A stretch of 64,000 bases of DNA from Allopontixanthobacter sp041741895 (GCA_041741895.1 JBGSJO010000118.1:10935-74934), one strand, 5' to 3'; shown: positions 16,527-25,259, numbered from the stretch's first letter. Made by a program: numbers and translations. The notes: generated from the sequence alone by a model not told the origin.

Positions 16527-17738
16527 TCAAAATCCAACCGGCCCGTCCAGCTCCGCCACATTCCACGGTAGCCCGTGCGCGTTCAGCATGTCCATGAACG
16601 GATCGGGGTCCATCTGCTCCATGTTGAACACGCCCTCACCCTTCCACGCGCCTGTTACCATCATGGCGCTACCGATCATTGCGGGAACGCCGGTGGTATA
16701 GGATACCGCCTGGTTGCCGGTTTCTTCGTAGGCATCCTCGTGATCACAGATATTGTTGATGTAGAACGTCTTTTCGCCGCTGCCATCCAGCGCCTCGCCC
16801 GTGGCGATGACGCCGATGTTGGTCTTGCCCTTGGTGGTTTCGCCCAATGTTTCCGGCTTGGGCAGGACAGCGGCGAGGAATTGCAACGGGATGATGTCCC
16901 GGCCCTGGTACTTGATCGGTTCAATCCCGGTCATGCCTACCGCCTGCAGCACGCTCAGGTGCTTGATATATTCATCGCCAAAGGTCATCCAGAACCGCGC
17001 GCGTTGCAATTCGGGCACGAATTTCGACAGGCTCTCCAGATCCTCGTGATACATCAGATACATGTTTTTCGGGCCGACAGATTCGAAGTCGAAGGTCTGC
17101 TTGACCGACAATGCTGGTGTTTCGACCCACTGGCCGTTTTCCCAGTGGCGCGCCGGTGCGGTCACTTCGCGGATGTTGATTTCGGGATTGAAATTGGTCG
17201 CGAAAGCCTGACCATGATCGCCGCCGTTGCAATCGAGAATGTCGAGCTGGCGGATGGTTTTCAGCTTGTGCTTCTTCAGCCACATGGTGAACACACTGGT
17301 CACGCCCGGATCGAAGCCCGACCCCAGCAGCGCCATCAACCCCGCTTCCTTGAACCGGTCGTGATAAGCCCATTGCCAGTGATATTCGAACTTCGCTTCG
17401 TCCTTCGGTTCGTAATTGGCGGTATCAAGATAGCTGACGCCTGCTTCGAGACAGGCATCCATGATCGGCAGATCCTGATAGGGCAGCGCCAGATTGACCA
17501 CCAGCGAAGGCTGCACCTTGCGGATCAGATTGACCATTGCGGGCACTTCTTCGGCGTCGATCTCATAAGTCGCTATATCGCGCCCGGTGCGCTGTTTGAC
17601 ACTCTCGGCAATGCTGTCGCACTTGCTCCTGGTGCGGCTCGCCAGATGGATGTCGCTGAAAATATCGCTGTTCATGGCCATCTTGTGAACCGCGACCGAA
17701 CTGACGCCGCCTGCGCCGATAACCAGAACTGTAGACAT
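16527..17738 (-). CDS. Carboxynorspermidine/carboxyspermidine synthase (saccharopine dehydrogenase family)
   Basis: NADPH-dependent enzyme that condenses aspartate semialdehyde with putrescine or diaminopropane to the carboxy-polyamine later decarboxylated by NspC. The 403-residue protein opens with the Rossmann motif VLVIGAGGVSSVAVHK, then VNLALPYQDLPIMDACLEAG and YLDTANYEPKDEAKFEY, and LLGSGFDPGVTSVF, all typical of the Lys1-like CANSDH family. The start is the ATG at 17736-17738 preceded by GGAG. First gene of the operon synthase-macro-nspC; divergent from the dehydratase gene. Confidence 0.93.
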   Translation of the reverse strand: MSTVLVIGAGGVSSVAVHKMAMNSDIFSDIHLASRTRSKCDSIAESVKQRTGRDIATYEIDAEEVPAMVNLIRKVQPSLVVNLALPYQDLPIMDACLEAGVSYLDTANYEPKDEAKFEYHWQWAYHDRFKEAGLMALLGSGFDPGVTSVFTMWLKKHKLKTIRQLDILDCNGGDHGQAFATNFNPEINIREVTAPARHWENGQWVETPALSVKQTFDFESVGPKNMYLMYHEDLESLSKFVPELQRARFWMTFGDEYIKHLSVLQAVGMTGIEPIKYQGRDIIPLQFLAAVLPKPETLGETTKGKTNIGVIATGEALDGSGEKTFYINNICDHEDAYEETGNQAVSYTTGVPAMIGSAMMVTGAWKGEGVFNMEQMDPDPFMDMLNAHGLPWNVAELDGPVGF

Positions 17739-17788
17739 GTTTACTCCAGAATATTGGTGTTTTTCTGATAGCGCATTAGGCGGTAACA

Positions 17789-18751
17789 ATGTTTCAAGAA
17801 AGCCCCCGCGCACCAACAAATGCCGGAGTTCGCAGCGCCGCCGCGAAAATAGCCGCGATCCTGCCGCCCACTCCCCTGCTGCCTGCGGAAATCTGCGGGG
17901 TGAAATGCTGGGTCAAGGTTGAAAGCCTCCAGCCCATTGGCGCATTCAAGATTCGCGGAGCATGGCACAGGCTCAGCGACCTGTCCCAAACCGATCGCGC
18001 GCGCGGCGTTGTGGGTGTTTCCAGCGGCAATCACGCGCAAGGCGTTGCCTGGGCGGCGCGCAAACTCGGGATCGCGGCGACCATCGTCATGCCCCGGGAT
18101 GCGCCGCAGATGAAGCTGGACGCCACCCGCGCGCTAGGCGCGGAAATCGTGCTGTATCAGCGCCCGGGCGAGGATCGTGACGCCATTGCAGGTCGGCTGT
18201 GCGATGAATTGGGCGCAACTCTGGTCCACGCCTATGCCGATCCGTGGGTCATCGAAGGGCAAGGCAGCGCCGGGATTGAAATTGCCGCGCAATTGGGGCG
18301 GCAACCCTCCGCAATTATCGCGTGCTGCGGCGGCGGCGGGCTGTCCGCCGGCCTCGCTCTCGCCTGCCCGAACGCCCGAATCGTACCGGTCGAGCCGGAG
18401 GGATGGGACGATATGGCGCGCAGCCTTGCAGAGGGGGAAATCCAACCCGTGGGCCCGAACCCGCCGCGCACCGCCTGCGATGCGTTGCAAACCCCGGTGA
18501 CGGCGCCGGTTAATTTCGCGGTGCTGCACGGGCGGGCGGAGCCGGGCATTGCCGTATCCGAATTTGAAATTCGGCAGGCACAGCGATTTGCCTTTGCCAG
18601 GCTCAAACTGGTGCTGGAACCAGGCGGCGCGGCGGCGCTGGCGGCCTGCCTTGCCGGGAAAGTGGAGCTTGATGCCGATACCGTGATCATGCTGACCGGC
18701 GGGAATGTGGATGCGGGCTCGTTCGCCAGAGTGATTGCCAGCACCGATTAG
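17789..18751 (+). CDS. PLP-dependent serine/threonine dehydratase
   Basis: Fold-type II PLP enzyme of the threonine/serine dehydratase family. The 320-residue protein lacks the regulatory ACT domain of biosynthetic IlvA, which fits a catabolic dehydratase or serine racemase-like enzyme. The PLP Lys is in LQPIGAFKIRGA, the Asn/His contact in VSSGNHAQGVA, and the phosphate-binding loop is CCGGGGLSAGL. The start ATG has AGGCGG just upstream. Divergent from the carboxyspermidine synthase with only 50 bp between starts, so promoters are probably shared or overlapping. Exact substrate is uncertain. Confidence 0.87.
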   Translation: MFQESPRAPTNAGVRSAAAKIAAILPPTPLLPAEICGVKCWVKVESLQPIGAFKIRGAWHRLSDLSQTDRARGVVGVSSGNHAQGVAWAARKLGIAATIVMPRDAPQMKLDATRALGAEIVLYQRPGEDRDAIAGRLCDELGATLVHAYADPWVIEGQGSAGIEIAAQLGRQPSAIIACCGGGGLSAGLALACPNARIVPVEPEGWDDMARSLAEGEIQPVGPNPPRTACDALQTPVTAPVNFAVLHGRAEPGIAVSEFEIRQAQRFAFARLKLVLEPGGAAALAACLAGKVELDADTVIMLTGGNVDAGSFARVIASTD

Positions 18752-18811
18752 GTTGCAATTGACAATTAAACGGGTCCGCGCCAGTTTCGCCAAAACGAGA
18801 GGGGAATATCA

Positions 18812-19261
18812 ATGCAGGCTCAAATGCTCGCTCCAGCCGCGGTGCTGGTGCTTTGGTCGCTGGTGATGCTGTTCTGGATGGCCGGGACGCGCGGACCGGC
18901 GATGAAGAATATGGAAGGCGGACTTGACGCCGCGAAAGCCGGGGGTCGCGGCCAGGATCTGGAAGGGCGCATTCCCGACAAGATCAATTGGAAAGCCCAT
19001 AATTATACCCATTTGATGGAACAGCCGACGATTTTCTATCCGGCGGTGATCATCCTCGCACTGATGGGTGCCAGCGGCGTCGATATCCTGCTGGCGTGGA
19101 TCTATGTCGGGTTGCGGATCGTGCATTCGGTCTGGCAGGCGACGGTGAACAAGGTTCCTGTTCGTTTCCTGATCTTCCTTCTTTCCACTATTGCGCTGAC
19201 CATACTCGCCGTTCGGGCTGTGTGGGCAACCCTGTTCGCTGATCAGGGAGTTCTCGTATGA
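18812..19261 (+). CDS. MAPEG family membrane protein, first of tandem pair
   Basis: Predicted 149-residue four-helix membrane protein of the MAPEG family (membrane-associated proteins in eicosanoid and glutathione metabolism). Features are an N-terminal helix, a polar loop ending KINWKAHNYTHLMEQPTIFY, then three further helices with WIYVGLRIVHS, the family's conserved LR.xHS region. A clear GAGAGGGG ribosome-binding site precedes the ATG. Its stop overlaps the ATG of the second MAPEG gene. Bacterial MAPEG functions are mostly unknown; a glutathione-linked role is family knowledge, not seen here. Confidence 0.85.
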   Translation: MQAQMLAPAAVLVLWSLVMLFWMAGTRGPAMKNMEGGLDAAKAGGRGQDLEGRIPDKINWKAHNYTHLMEQPTIFYPAVIILALMGASGVDILLAWIYVGLRIVHSVWQATVNKVPVRFLIFLLSTIALTILAVRAVWATLFADQGVLV

Positions 19262-19689
19262 TCGGGGCCGCTATTCTCCAGCCCATTGTGGTACTGATGA
19301 TCTGGACGATGGTAATGTGGGTGTGGATGTACGCCACCCGCATTCCCGCCATGCAGGCCAACCCTGCCATCAACACCGCCAACCTCAAGGGCACCACAGG
19401 CGCGGTGCTACGCGCACAATTGCCTGATAAGGTCAGTTGGAAAGCGGACAATTACAACCATTTGCACGAAGCGCCCACGGTGTTTTACGCGGCGGCATTG
19501 GTACTGGCGATCATTGGCCAGGGTGACGGTATGAACGCCCTGCTGGCGTGGATATATACCGGCCTCAGGATCATGCATTCGCTGGTGCAGGTGACTGCGA
19601 ACCGGGTGTTGGTGCGATTTATGCTGTTCGCCCTGTCCAGCCTGGTGCTGATGGCGCTGATCCTGCACGCTGCCATTGCCGTATTCTGA
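19258..19689 (+). CDS. MAPEG family membrane protein, second of tandem pair
   Basis: 143-residue paralogue of the gene before it, with the same landmarks: a loop with KVSWKADNYNHLHEAPTVFY and then WIYTGLRIMHSLVQ. Four hydrophobic segments. It begins at an ATGA overlap with the first copy, so the two are cotranslated and may form a mixed oligomer (MAPEG proteins are usually trimers). The pair probably arose by tandem duplication. Confidence 0.85.
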   Translation: MIGAAILQPIVVLMIWTMVMWVWMYATRIPAMQANPAINTANLKGTTGAVLRAQLPDKVSWKADNYNHLHEAPTVFYAAALVLAIIGQGDGMNALLAWIYTGLRIMHSLVQVTANRVLVRFMLFALSSLVLMALILHAAIAVF

Positions 19690-19692
19690 CGC

Positions 19693-19734
19693 TTGCCCCT
19701 TCGGGATGGCAATTGCGCCATCTCGAAGGGGTCA
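19693..19734. terminator. Hairpin between convergent MAPEG and trxB genes
   Basis: A long inverted repeat (TTGCCCCTTCG..GATGGC pairing with GCCATC.CGAAGGGG.CAA) fills the 58-bp gap between two converging genes. It lacks a T-run on either side, so it may be a Rho-assisted or mRNA-protecting hairpin rather than a classic intrinsic terminator. Confidence 0.55.
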
Positions 19735-19747
19735 AGGCTGACGCACG

Positions 19748-20725
19748 TTACTCGGCAGCTTCGCGCGCCTCTTTCTTGGCAAATTCCATCGTCGCGAGAA
19801 ATTTTTCCGCGTCCAGTGCAGCCATGCAGCCGGTTCCCGCCGCAGTAACCGCCTGTCGGTAGGTGTGATCCATCACATCGCCGCAAGCGAACACGCCGGG
19901 CAGTTCGGTTTTCGGTGTGCCCGGCTCGACAATCAGATAACCGCTATCATCCATCGGCAATTTGCCCTTGAACAATTCGGTTGCCGGCGCATGCCCGATG
20001 GCTACGAAAGCGCCATCCACTTCCAATTGGCTGATTTCGCCCGTCACAGTATCCTGCAATTCCACTGCCTTCAGCCCGCCATCCAGCGGATCCCCCAGAA
20101 AGCGCGTAACGGCCTTGTTCCACATCGGGGTGATTTTCTCGTTGCCGAACAAACGGTCCTGAAGGATCTTCTCGGAACGCAGTTCATCGCGCCGGTGGAT
20201 CAATGTCACATCGTCGGAATGGTTGGTCAGATACAGCGCCTCTTCGACCGCAGTATTGCCGCCGCCGATAACCGCAACCTTTTTGCCGCGATAGAAGAAC
20301 CCGTCACAGGTGGCACAGGCAGACACGCCCTTGCCGCCCAGTTCCTGTTCCCCCGGTACACCCAGCCACTTGGCCTGCGCCCCGGTCGAGATCACCAGCG
20401 TATCTCCGATGTAGATATCGCCGCTATCGCCGATTGCCGTGTATGGCGGGCCATTCGCCAGATCGACTTCGACTATAGTGTCCCACATCATCCGCGTGCC
20501 GACATGTTCGGCCTGCGCCTGCATTTCCTGCATCAGCCAGGGGCCCTGCACCACATCGCGGAAGCCGGGGTAGTTTTCGACATCGGTGGTGATGGTCAGC
20601 TGGCCCCCGGGCTGGAGTCCCTGCACCACGATCGGTTCCAGCGCCGCCCGGGCACCGTAAATCGCCGCCGAGAGTCCGGCAGGACCGGAACCGATGATCA
20701 GCATGCGGGTGTGATGTGTTGCCAT
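19748..20725 (-). CDS. trxB: Thioredoxin-disulfide reductase
   Basis: NADPH flavoprotein that keeps thioredoxin reduced in the cytosol. The 325-residue protein has the FAD motif IIGSGPAGLSAAIYGARA, the redox motif SACATCDGFFYRG, the NADPH motif VIGGGNTAVEEALYL followed by HRRDELR, and the C-terminal FAD box FACGDVMDHTYRQA. The start chosen is the ATG at 20723-20725 (MATHHTRM); a few codons upstream are also open. No neighbour suggests a special role. Confidence 0.95.
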   Translation of the reverse strand: MATHHTRMLIIGSGPAGLSAAIYGARAALEPIVVQGLQPGGQLTITTDVENYPGFRDVVQGPWLMQEMQAQAEHVGTRMMWDTIVEVDLANGPPYTAIGDSGDIYIGDTLVISTGAQAKWLGVPGEQELGGKGVSACATCDGFFYRGKKVAVIGGGNTAVEEALYLTNHSDDVTLIHRRDELRSEKILQDRLFGNEKITPMWNKAVTRFLGDPLDGGLKAVELQDTVTGEISQLEVDGAFVAIGHAPATELFKGKLPMDDSGYLIVEPGTPKTELPGVFACGDVMDHTYRQAVTAAGTGCMAALDAEKFLATMEFAKKEAREAAE

Positions 20726-20800
20726 TATTCCGTCCAATTTCCCAAAGGTCAGGCAACATCGCCAAACGGCGGTGTTGCGTTACAATGAATTCCTATCTGC

Positions 20801-21592
20801 TTACGCTTCGATCAGATGCAAGCGCAAGGCATCGCGCCGCGCCGCATCAACTCCAAGCACATCGGCCAGGAAAACGTCGAGTGATCCGTGCTGCCTCTCC
20901 ACAGCTTTACGCATGGCCGCCAGATACCGGGCGTCGACACCCATCAGAATACGGATCGTCGAATCTCCGATCGGCCCCCATTTTTCGCGGATTGCCTGCG
21001 CGCCGGTGGCCACCCGTGCATCCAGATCGCCCGCTGTGTTGGTGAGCAGGAAATCCTCCATCGCATCGTCTGGATGCACGCCCAGGGCGTGATGCAGCAA
21101 TGCGACCGCCATCCCGGTGCGGTCCTTGCCAGCCAGGCAATGGACCAGGCTGGCCCCCTGCCCTTCGGCCAAAGCCGCGAAATATTGCCGCATTACGGCG
21201 ATCAGCGGCAAGCGGAACGGAAGTTTTGCGTAAAGCGCTTCCATCTTGGCGTGCGCCGCAGCTTCATCCAATGCGCCCTCGGCCGCTTCGACATGCGGGG
21301 CCAACGCAGCAGTTTCACCGTCGTAAAACACGATGCTGCCGTTGAAATTCCCAGGTCGGCGGCAGGGATATTTTGCCCGCTCGCTATTGCCGCGCATGTC
21401 GATCACATGCCTGAGGCCGAGCGCCGCGATTGCCTGCAAATCGCTGTCATCAGCATCGCAATGCTGGCCTGAACGGAACAACAGGCCGCGCTTAACCCGC
21501 CCCATGCCTGTCTGGTATCCGCCATAATCACGAAAGTTATGGACACCGGACAGTTCAAGGACGCGCGGCGGGGTGTCAGTTGAAATGGACAT
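20801..21592 (-). CDS. Tyrosine-protein phosphatase family protein
   Basis: Predicted cysteine-based phosphatase of the bacterial tyrosine/serine phosphatase (PF13350-like) type. The 263-residue protein has GVHNFRDYGGYQT near the N-terminus, LRHVIDMRGNSERAKYP, and the P-loop VHCLAGKDRTGMAVALL with the catalytic Cys and Arg. A C-terminal helical segment (YLAAMRKAVERQHGSLDVFL) is also typical of the family. Starts at ATG 21592; the frame is open for 177 more bases upstream but these codons read unlike protein. The substrate is unknown. Confidence 0.85.
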   Translation of the reverse strand: MSISTDTPPRVLELSGVHNFRDYGGYQTGMGRVKRGLLFRSGQHCDADDSDLQAIAALGLRHVIDMRGNSERAKYPCRRPGNFNGSIVFYDGETAALAPHVEAAEGALDEAAAHAKMEALYAKLPFRLPLIAVMRQYFAALAEGQGASLVHCLAGKDRTGMAVALLHHALGVHPDDAMEDFLLTNTAGDLDARVATGAQAIREKWGPIGDSTIRILMGVDARYLAAMRKAVERQHGSLDVFLADVLGVDAARRDALRLHLIEA

Positions 21593-21791
21593 GGCCAATC
21601 GCTTGCCAGCACCCTGCTTGCGGCACAACACCCATTTACGATTGGGGCGGCACAATCGGTTATAAGCCCGCTGCGGCTTCGGTATCCCGAAACCGGCCCT
21701 TTGCAGGCGGGATTGCCAAGGCGAACAATTGGTTCCGCCAGTTTGAAATCGCAAGCCGCATCTGCACAAAATCTGACCGATCCGGCTTGAA

Positions 21792-23393
21792 CTATCCGAA
21801 CCGTCCGAACTTCCCTCGATCCGCGATGACTTCGCGTGCGCAATTGTGGCCCGGCGCGCCGGTTACTCCGCCGCCCGGATGGGTCCCTGCACCGCACATA
21901 TAGAGGCCTTTGACCGGGCCGCGATAGGCCCCATTGCCGAGCACTGGGCGCGCAGACCAAAGCTGGTCCAGGCTCATGTGCCCGTGCATGATATCGCCGC
22001 CAACCAGACCGAATTTGTCGTACAATCCCTTAGGGCTGAGTAATTGGCGGCCCAGGATCGAGGAGCGGAATCCGGGGGCGTGCGCCTCTACGGTGTCGGT
22101 GATCGTATCGGCGGCAGCACCTTCTTCATCGTCCCAGCATCTACCGTCAGGCAATTCGGGCGCGAATTGCTGGCAGAACAGGCTGGCGACGTGCTGACCC
22201 GGCGGGGCGAGGCTGTCGTCAACCGTACTGGGGATCAGCATCTCCACAATCGGCGCCTTTGACCAACCATCGCGTTTCGCATCGAGGAAGGCCCGGTCCA
22301 TATAGTCGAGTGTGGGTGCCAGGATGATACCTGACCGGTGATGCTCTCCCGGTTCCGGCAGGCACGTGAATTTCGGCAATTCGCTGAGCGCGACATTCAT
22401 GCGAAAGGTGCCGCCGCCCGCCTTGAAGCCGCGCATCCGGAGGCGGAAATCCTGTGGCTGATGGCTGGCATCCAGCATTTTGCCGTAGAGTAGCTTCGGC
22501 CCGACATTGGCTATAACGCGCTTTGCCGCGATCTCTTCGCCGCTTTCCAGCCTCACACCTGCAACTGTGCCGCCGTCCACCAGCACTTGATCTACCGGGC
22601 TTTCGAGGCTGATTTCGACCCCTGCCTCCCGGCAAACCCTGGCCATGATCTGGGTAATCGTGCCCATGCCGCCGATCGAGTGACCCCACGCACCCTTCTT
22701 GCCGTTGACCTCGCCGAATACGTGGTGGAGCAGCACATAGGCACTGCCCGGGGTGTCCGGACTGGCATAATTCCCGACCACGGCATCAAACCCGAAGGCA
22801 GCCTTGACTGCATCGCTTTCGAACCAGGAATCAAGGAAACTGCGAGCGGACTTGGTAAACAGGTCGAGTACATTACGTTTCGCTTCCAGTCTAAGCCGCG
22901 ACAGTCCCCAGCCCTGCGCTACGCCGGTGATCAACGTGCGCAATCCTTCACCGACATTGGGCGGACTCTTCAGCGCCAGATCGCGCAACACTTCGGCCAC
23001 ACCCTCCAGCGCATCGTAATATGCGGGCAGCACCTCGGCATCATGAACGGAGAATTTCCGGAATTCTGCCTGCGTGCGTTCCAATCCGCCGCCAAGTTTG
23101 AGATACCCGCCATCTTCCTGCGGCAGGAAGTTGGAGATTGGCCGTTCAATCACGCGGTATCCGTGATCATGCAGCCGCATGTCGGCGATGACTTTCGGCT
23201 GGAGCAAGCTGACGGTGTAGCTGGCGACCGAATTGCGGAAACCGGGATGGAATTCCTCCGTCACCGCTGCGCCGCCCACCACATCGCGCCGCTCGACAAT
23301 TCGCACCTTCAGCCCGGCACGAGCGAGATAGAAAGCACAGACGAGGCCGTTATGGCCCGCGCCGATGATCACGGCGTCATATTTACTGGTCAT
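21792..23393 (-). CDS. FAD-dependent oxidoreductase, CrtI/PYROXD2-like
   Basis: Predicted flavin amine-oxidase/phytoene-desaturase-fold enzyme. The 533-residue protein has an N-terminal dinucleotide-binding motif AVIIGAGHNGLVCAFYLARA, the following ERRDVVGGAAVTEE, and the C-terminal FAD box GLYMCGAGTHPGGGVTGAPG. It resembles the PYROXD2-like branch more than true carotenoid desaturases, and no carotenoid genes adjoin it. The ATG at 23391-23393 overlaps the stop of the Rieske gene as ATGA, so the two enzymes are coexpressed and may act on the same compound. The substrate is unknown. Confidence 0.85.
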   Translation of the reverse strand: MTSKYDAVIIGAGHNGLVCAFYLARAGLKVRIVERRDVVGGAAVTEEFHPGFRNSVASYTVSLLQPKVIADMRLHDHGYRVIERPISNFLPQEDGGYLKLGGGLERTQAEFRKFSVHDAEVLPAYYDALEGVAEVLRDLALKSPPNVGEGLRTLITGVAQGWGLSRLRLEAKRNVLDLFTKSARSFLDSWFESDAVKAAFGFDAVVGNYASPDTPGSAYVLLHHVFGEVNGKKGAWGHSIGGMGTITQIMARVCREAGVEISLESPVDQVLVDGGTVAGVRLESGEEIAAKRVIANVGPKLLYGKMLDASHQPQDFRLRMRGFKAGGGTFRMNVALSELPKFTCLPEPGEHHRSGIILAPTLDYMDRAFLDAKRDGWSKAPIVEMLIPSTVDDSLAPPGQHVASLFCQQFAPELPDGRCWDDEEGAAADTITDTVEAHAPGFRSSILGRQLLSPKGLYDKFGLVGGDIMHGHMSLDQLWSARPVLGNGAYRGPVKGLYMCGAGTHPGGGVTGAPGHNCAREVIADRGKFGRFG

Positions 23394-24571
23394 GCGCGGC
23401 TCCATCCGGTTGGGGGTTGTTGTTCAAGGCGCGCCTCGGGAATTATTCCGCGCATTCGCTGGCAGAAAAGTTTCAGGCAAACTTCCTTATCGGACAGCGG
23501 GCCTATGCTGAAGCTGGCCGATTCCATGCCTTGTTGGACCCGGGTGATCAGCACGGTGTCCTCTGCATTGACCTGCCGGTTGATCCGCCAGTTGAGATAG
23601 CGTGCGGCGCGCATTTCCCTACTCCATTGGTAGCCAGGGGCATCGGGCAGGACATAGCTGATTTCGCGGATCAGGCAGCTGTCCGGCCCGGTGGGCAGCC
23701 ACTGCATGAAATCCACCTGATCGGGATAGATATCGAACGCGACATTGGGCCAAAGCTTAAAATAGAGCCATTTGCGCTGCGCAGCTTCGGGTAAATGCGG
23801 CACGGGTGGGAGTATCCGCTGATACATCCGTTCGGACCAATTGGCCGATGGGCGATCCACCATATCACCCCACATCCGGTCGACATGGGTTTCCGCATCG
23901 ACGCCATAGCTCTTGCCGAACAGACGGGTAAGGCCGGGGTGCGCGACATTGATGTGCAGCCCATCGGAATAATTGTCGCCCACATTCTTCCAGTTCACCG
24001 CGCGCGGACGCATGGTCACGCGGCCAAGAGCGGTCAGTTCTTCGAATCGATACGGCGCAACCATCGCCTCGTACGGTGCCATCATGTCGGAAACCGACGG
24101 CCCGCCATCATCCTCCAGCCGCACAAAAACGAAGCCGCGCCAGATCTCGATTTCAACAGGCGCAAGACCGGCCTTGCCCTTGTCCAGCGCGGGATAGCTG
24201 GCGCCATCGGGCACGCCGGTCAGCCCACCTTCAAGCTCGTAAGTCCACGCATGATAGGGGCAAACGAATTTCCTGGCGCAGCCGTTCGGCCCATCGACCA
24301 GCCGTGATCCGCGGTGGCGGCAAACATTGGTGAATGCGCGCAATCGGCCATCGCCCCCCCGCGTGACAATCACGCTTTCGCCGATATAATCCAGCGTATG
24401 CCAGTCACCCTGCTTTGGCAGGTCGCTTTCGTGGCAAACCACCTGCCAGCTCGGCCGGAATATACGCGACTTTTCAAGTGCATGGAACTCGGCATCGTGG
24501 TAAGTCCATGCAGGCAGGCTCCAGCCATCGAGCGGGTCCGTACTGTCCTTTGGGTGTAACTGCGTTGCCAT
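23390..24571 (-). CDS. Rieske non-heme iron oxygenase, alpha subunit
   Basis: Predicted terminal oxygenase component. The 393-residue protein has an N-terminal Rieske [2Fe-2S] domain (CRHRG then CPYHAWTYEL) and a catalytic domain with NWKNVGDNYSDGLHINVAHP, whose D..xH..xxH pattern matches the mononuclear iron ligands. No reductase or ferredoxin gene is adjacent. The annotation 'aromatic ring-hydroxylating' is only the family label; related enzymes also act on quaternary amines such as glycine betaine. The start is the ATG at 24569-24571 with GGA upstream. Transcribed away from a TetR regulator across a palindromic operator, and coupled to the FAD oxidoreductase. Confidence 0.9.
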   Translation of the reverse strand: MATQLHPKDSTDPLDGWSLPAWTYHDAEFHALEKSRIFRPSWQVVCHESDLPKQGDWHTLDYIGESVIVTRGGDGRLRAFTNVCRHRGSRLVDGPNGCARKFVCPYHAWTYELEGGLTGVPDGASYPALDKGKAGLAPVEIEIWRGFVFVRLEDDGGPSVSDMMAPYEAMVAPYRFEELTALGRVTMRPRAVNWKNVGDNYSDGLHINVAHPGLTRLFGKSYGVDAETHVDRMWGDMVDRPSANWSERMYQRILPPVPHLPEAAQRKWLYFKLWPNVAFDIYPDQVDFMQWLPTGPDSCLIREISYVLPDAPGYQWSREMRAARYLNWRINRQVNAEDTVLITRVQQGMESASFSIGPLSDKEVCLKLFCQRMRGIIPEARLEQQPPTGWSRA

Positions 24572-24581
24572 GATCGAATCC

Positions 24582-24603
24582 TTGCTATACGATCGTATAA
24601 CAA
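24582..24603. promoter_or_regulatory. Palindromic operator between the TetR and Rieske genes
   Basis: The 39-bp divergent gap contains the perfect 14-bp palindrome TATACGATCGTATA (24586-24599). It extends to a 22-bp near-palindrome with TTG and CAA ends and one mismatched pair. Size, symmetry and position between a TetR-family gene and the genes it probably controls fit a TetR operator that would also autoregulate the regulator. Confidence 0.7.
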
Positions 24604-24610
24604 GCAGGCA

Positions 24611-25207
24611 ATGACACATCAACCAACCTTTACCCGTGCCGATCCGGATGAACGCCGACAAAGCCTGATCGAGGCGACTGCCCGAATTCTGGCGCGAAAG
24701 GGCGCAGCGGGCGTCTCGGTGCGCGCAATCTGCGCCGAAGCGGGGGTATCACCGGGGCTGCTGCGTCATTATTTTGCCGGCGTGGCCGAGACGATTGCAG
24801 AAACCTATCGCTGGATCGGGCAGCAAATCGATGATGCGCTGGCATGTGCTGTCGATTCGGCAGGAATTGATCCGCGGGCGCGGTTGGTTGGCTATCTTTC
24901 TGCCAGCTTCCGTCCGCCCATCGCATCGGGAGAATTGCTGACAAGTTATGTCGCACTTTGGAGCATGACCCGCGCCGATCCCGTCATCGCGGGGATACGG
25001 GCCGAAGCTTACAGTGATTACCGGTATGGGCTTGAACGCCTGCTGCGCGCCTATCGCCCACAGATGCCCGATCCCAGTATGACAGCCATTACACTCACTG
25101 CATTGATTGACGGACTTTGGCTGGAACTATCGCTCGGCAATGCACCGTTTGACGAAGGTGAGGCGCAAGCGATAATTGAAAGCAAGCTCGACAATTTTCT
25201 GGCCTAG
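24611..25207 (+). CDS. TetR/BetI-like transcriptional repressor
   Basis: 198-residue regulator with an N-terminal TetR helix-turn-helix: RRQSLIEATARILARKGAAG, then VRAICAEAGVSPGLLRHYFA. The C-terminal ligand domain resembles the BetI group (YVALWSMTRADPVI; LTALIDGLWLELSLG). Divergent from the Rieske-FAD pair with a strong palindrome in between, so it is the likely local repressor. The inducer is presumably the oxygenase substrate or an intermediate. BetI-like ligand domains often sense choline or betaine-type ligands, but this is only a hint. Confidence 0.9.
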   Translation: MTHQPTFTRADPDERRQSLIEATARILARKGAAGVSVRAICAEAGVSPGLLRHYFAGVAETIAETYRWIGQQIDDALACAVDSAGIDPRARLVGYLSASFRPPIASGELLTSYVALWSMTRADPVIAGIRAEAYSDYRYGLERLLRAYRPQMPDPSMTAITLTALIDGLWLELSLGNAPFDEGEAQAIIESKLDNFLA

Positions 25208-25230
25208 TTCGCCGCACCAAAGGTCCACCG

Positions 25231-25259
25231 ACAAGGCCGGGCTTGCGGCCCGGCCTTGT
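25231..25259. terminator. Hairpin terminator between convergent tetR and TonB-receptor genes
   Basis: A perfect 12-bp stem ACAAGGCCGGGC / GCCCGGCCTTGT closes a five-base loop. It lies between two converging genes and is symmetric, so it can serve both. T-runs on either side are weak. Confidence 0.7.

Noticed and set aside
21792..23393. Carotenoid biosynthesis locus (CrtI)
   Set aside because: The protein has the CrtI-type fold but no other carotenoid gene is near, and its sequence fits the PYROXD2-like branch better.
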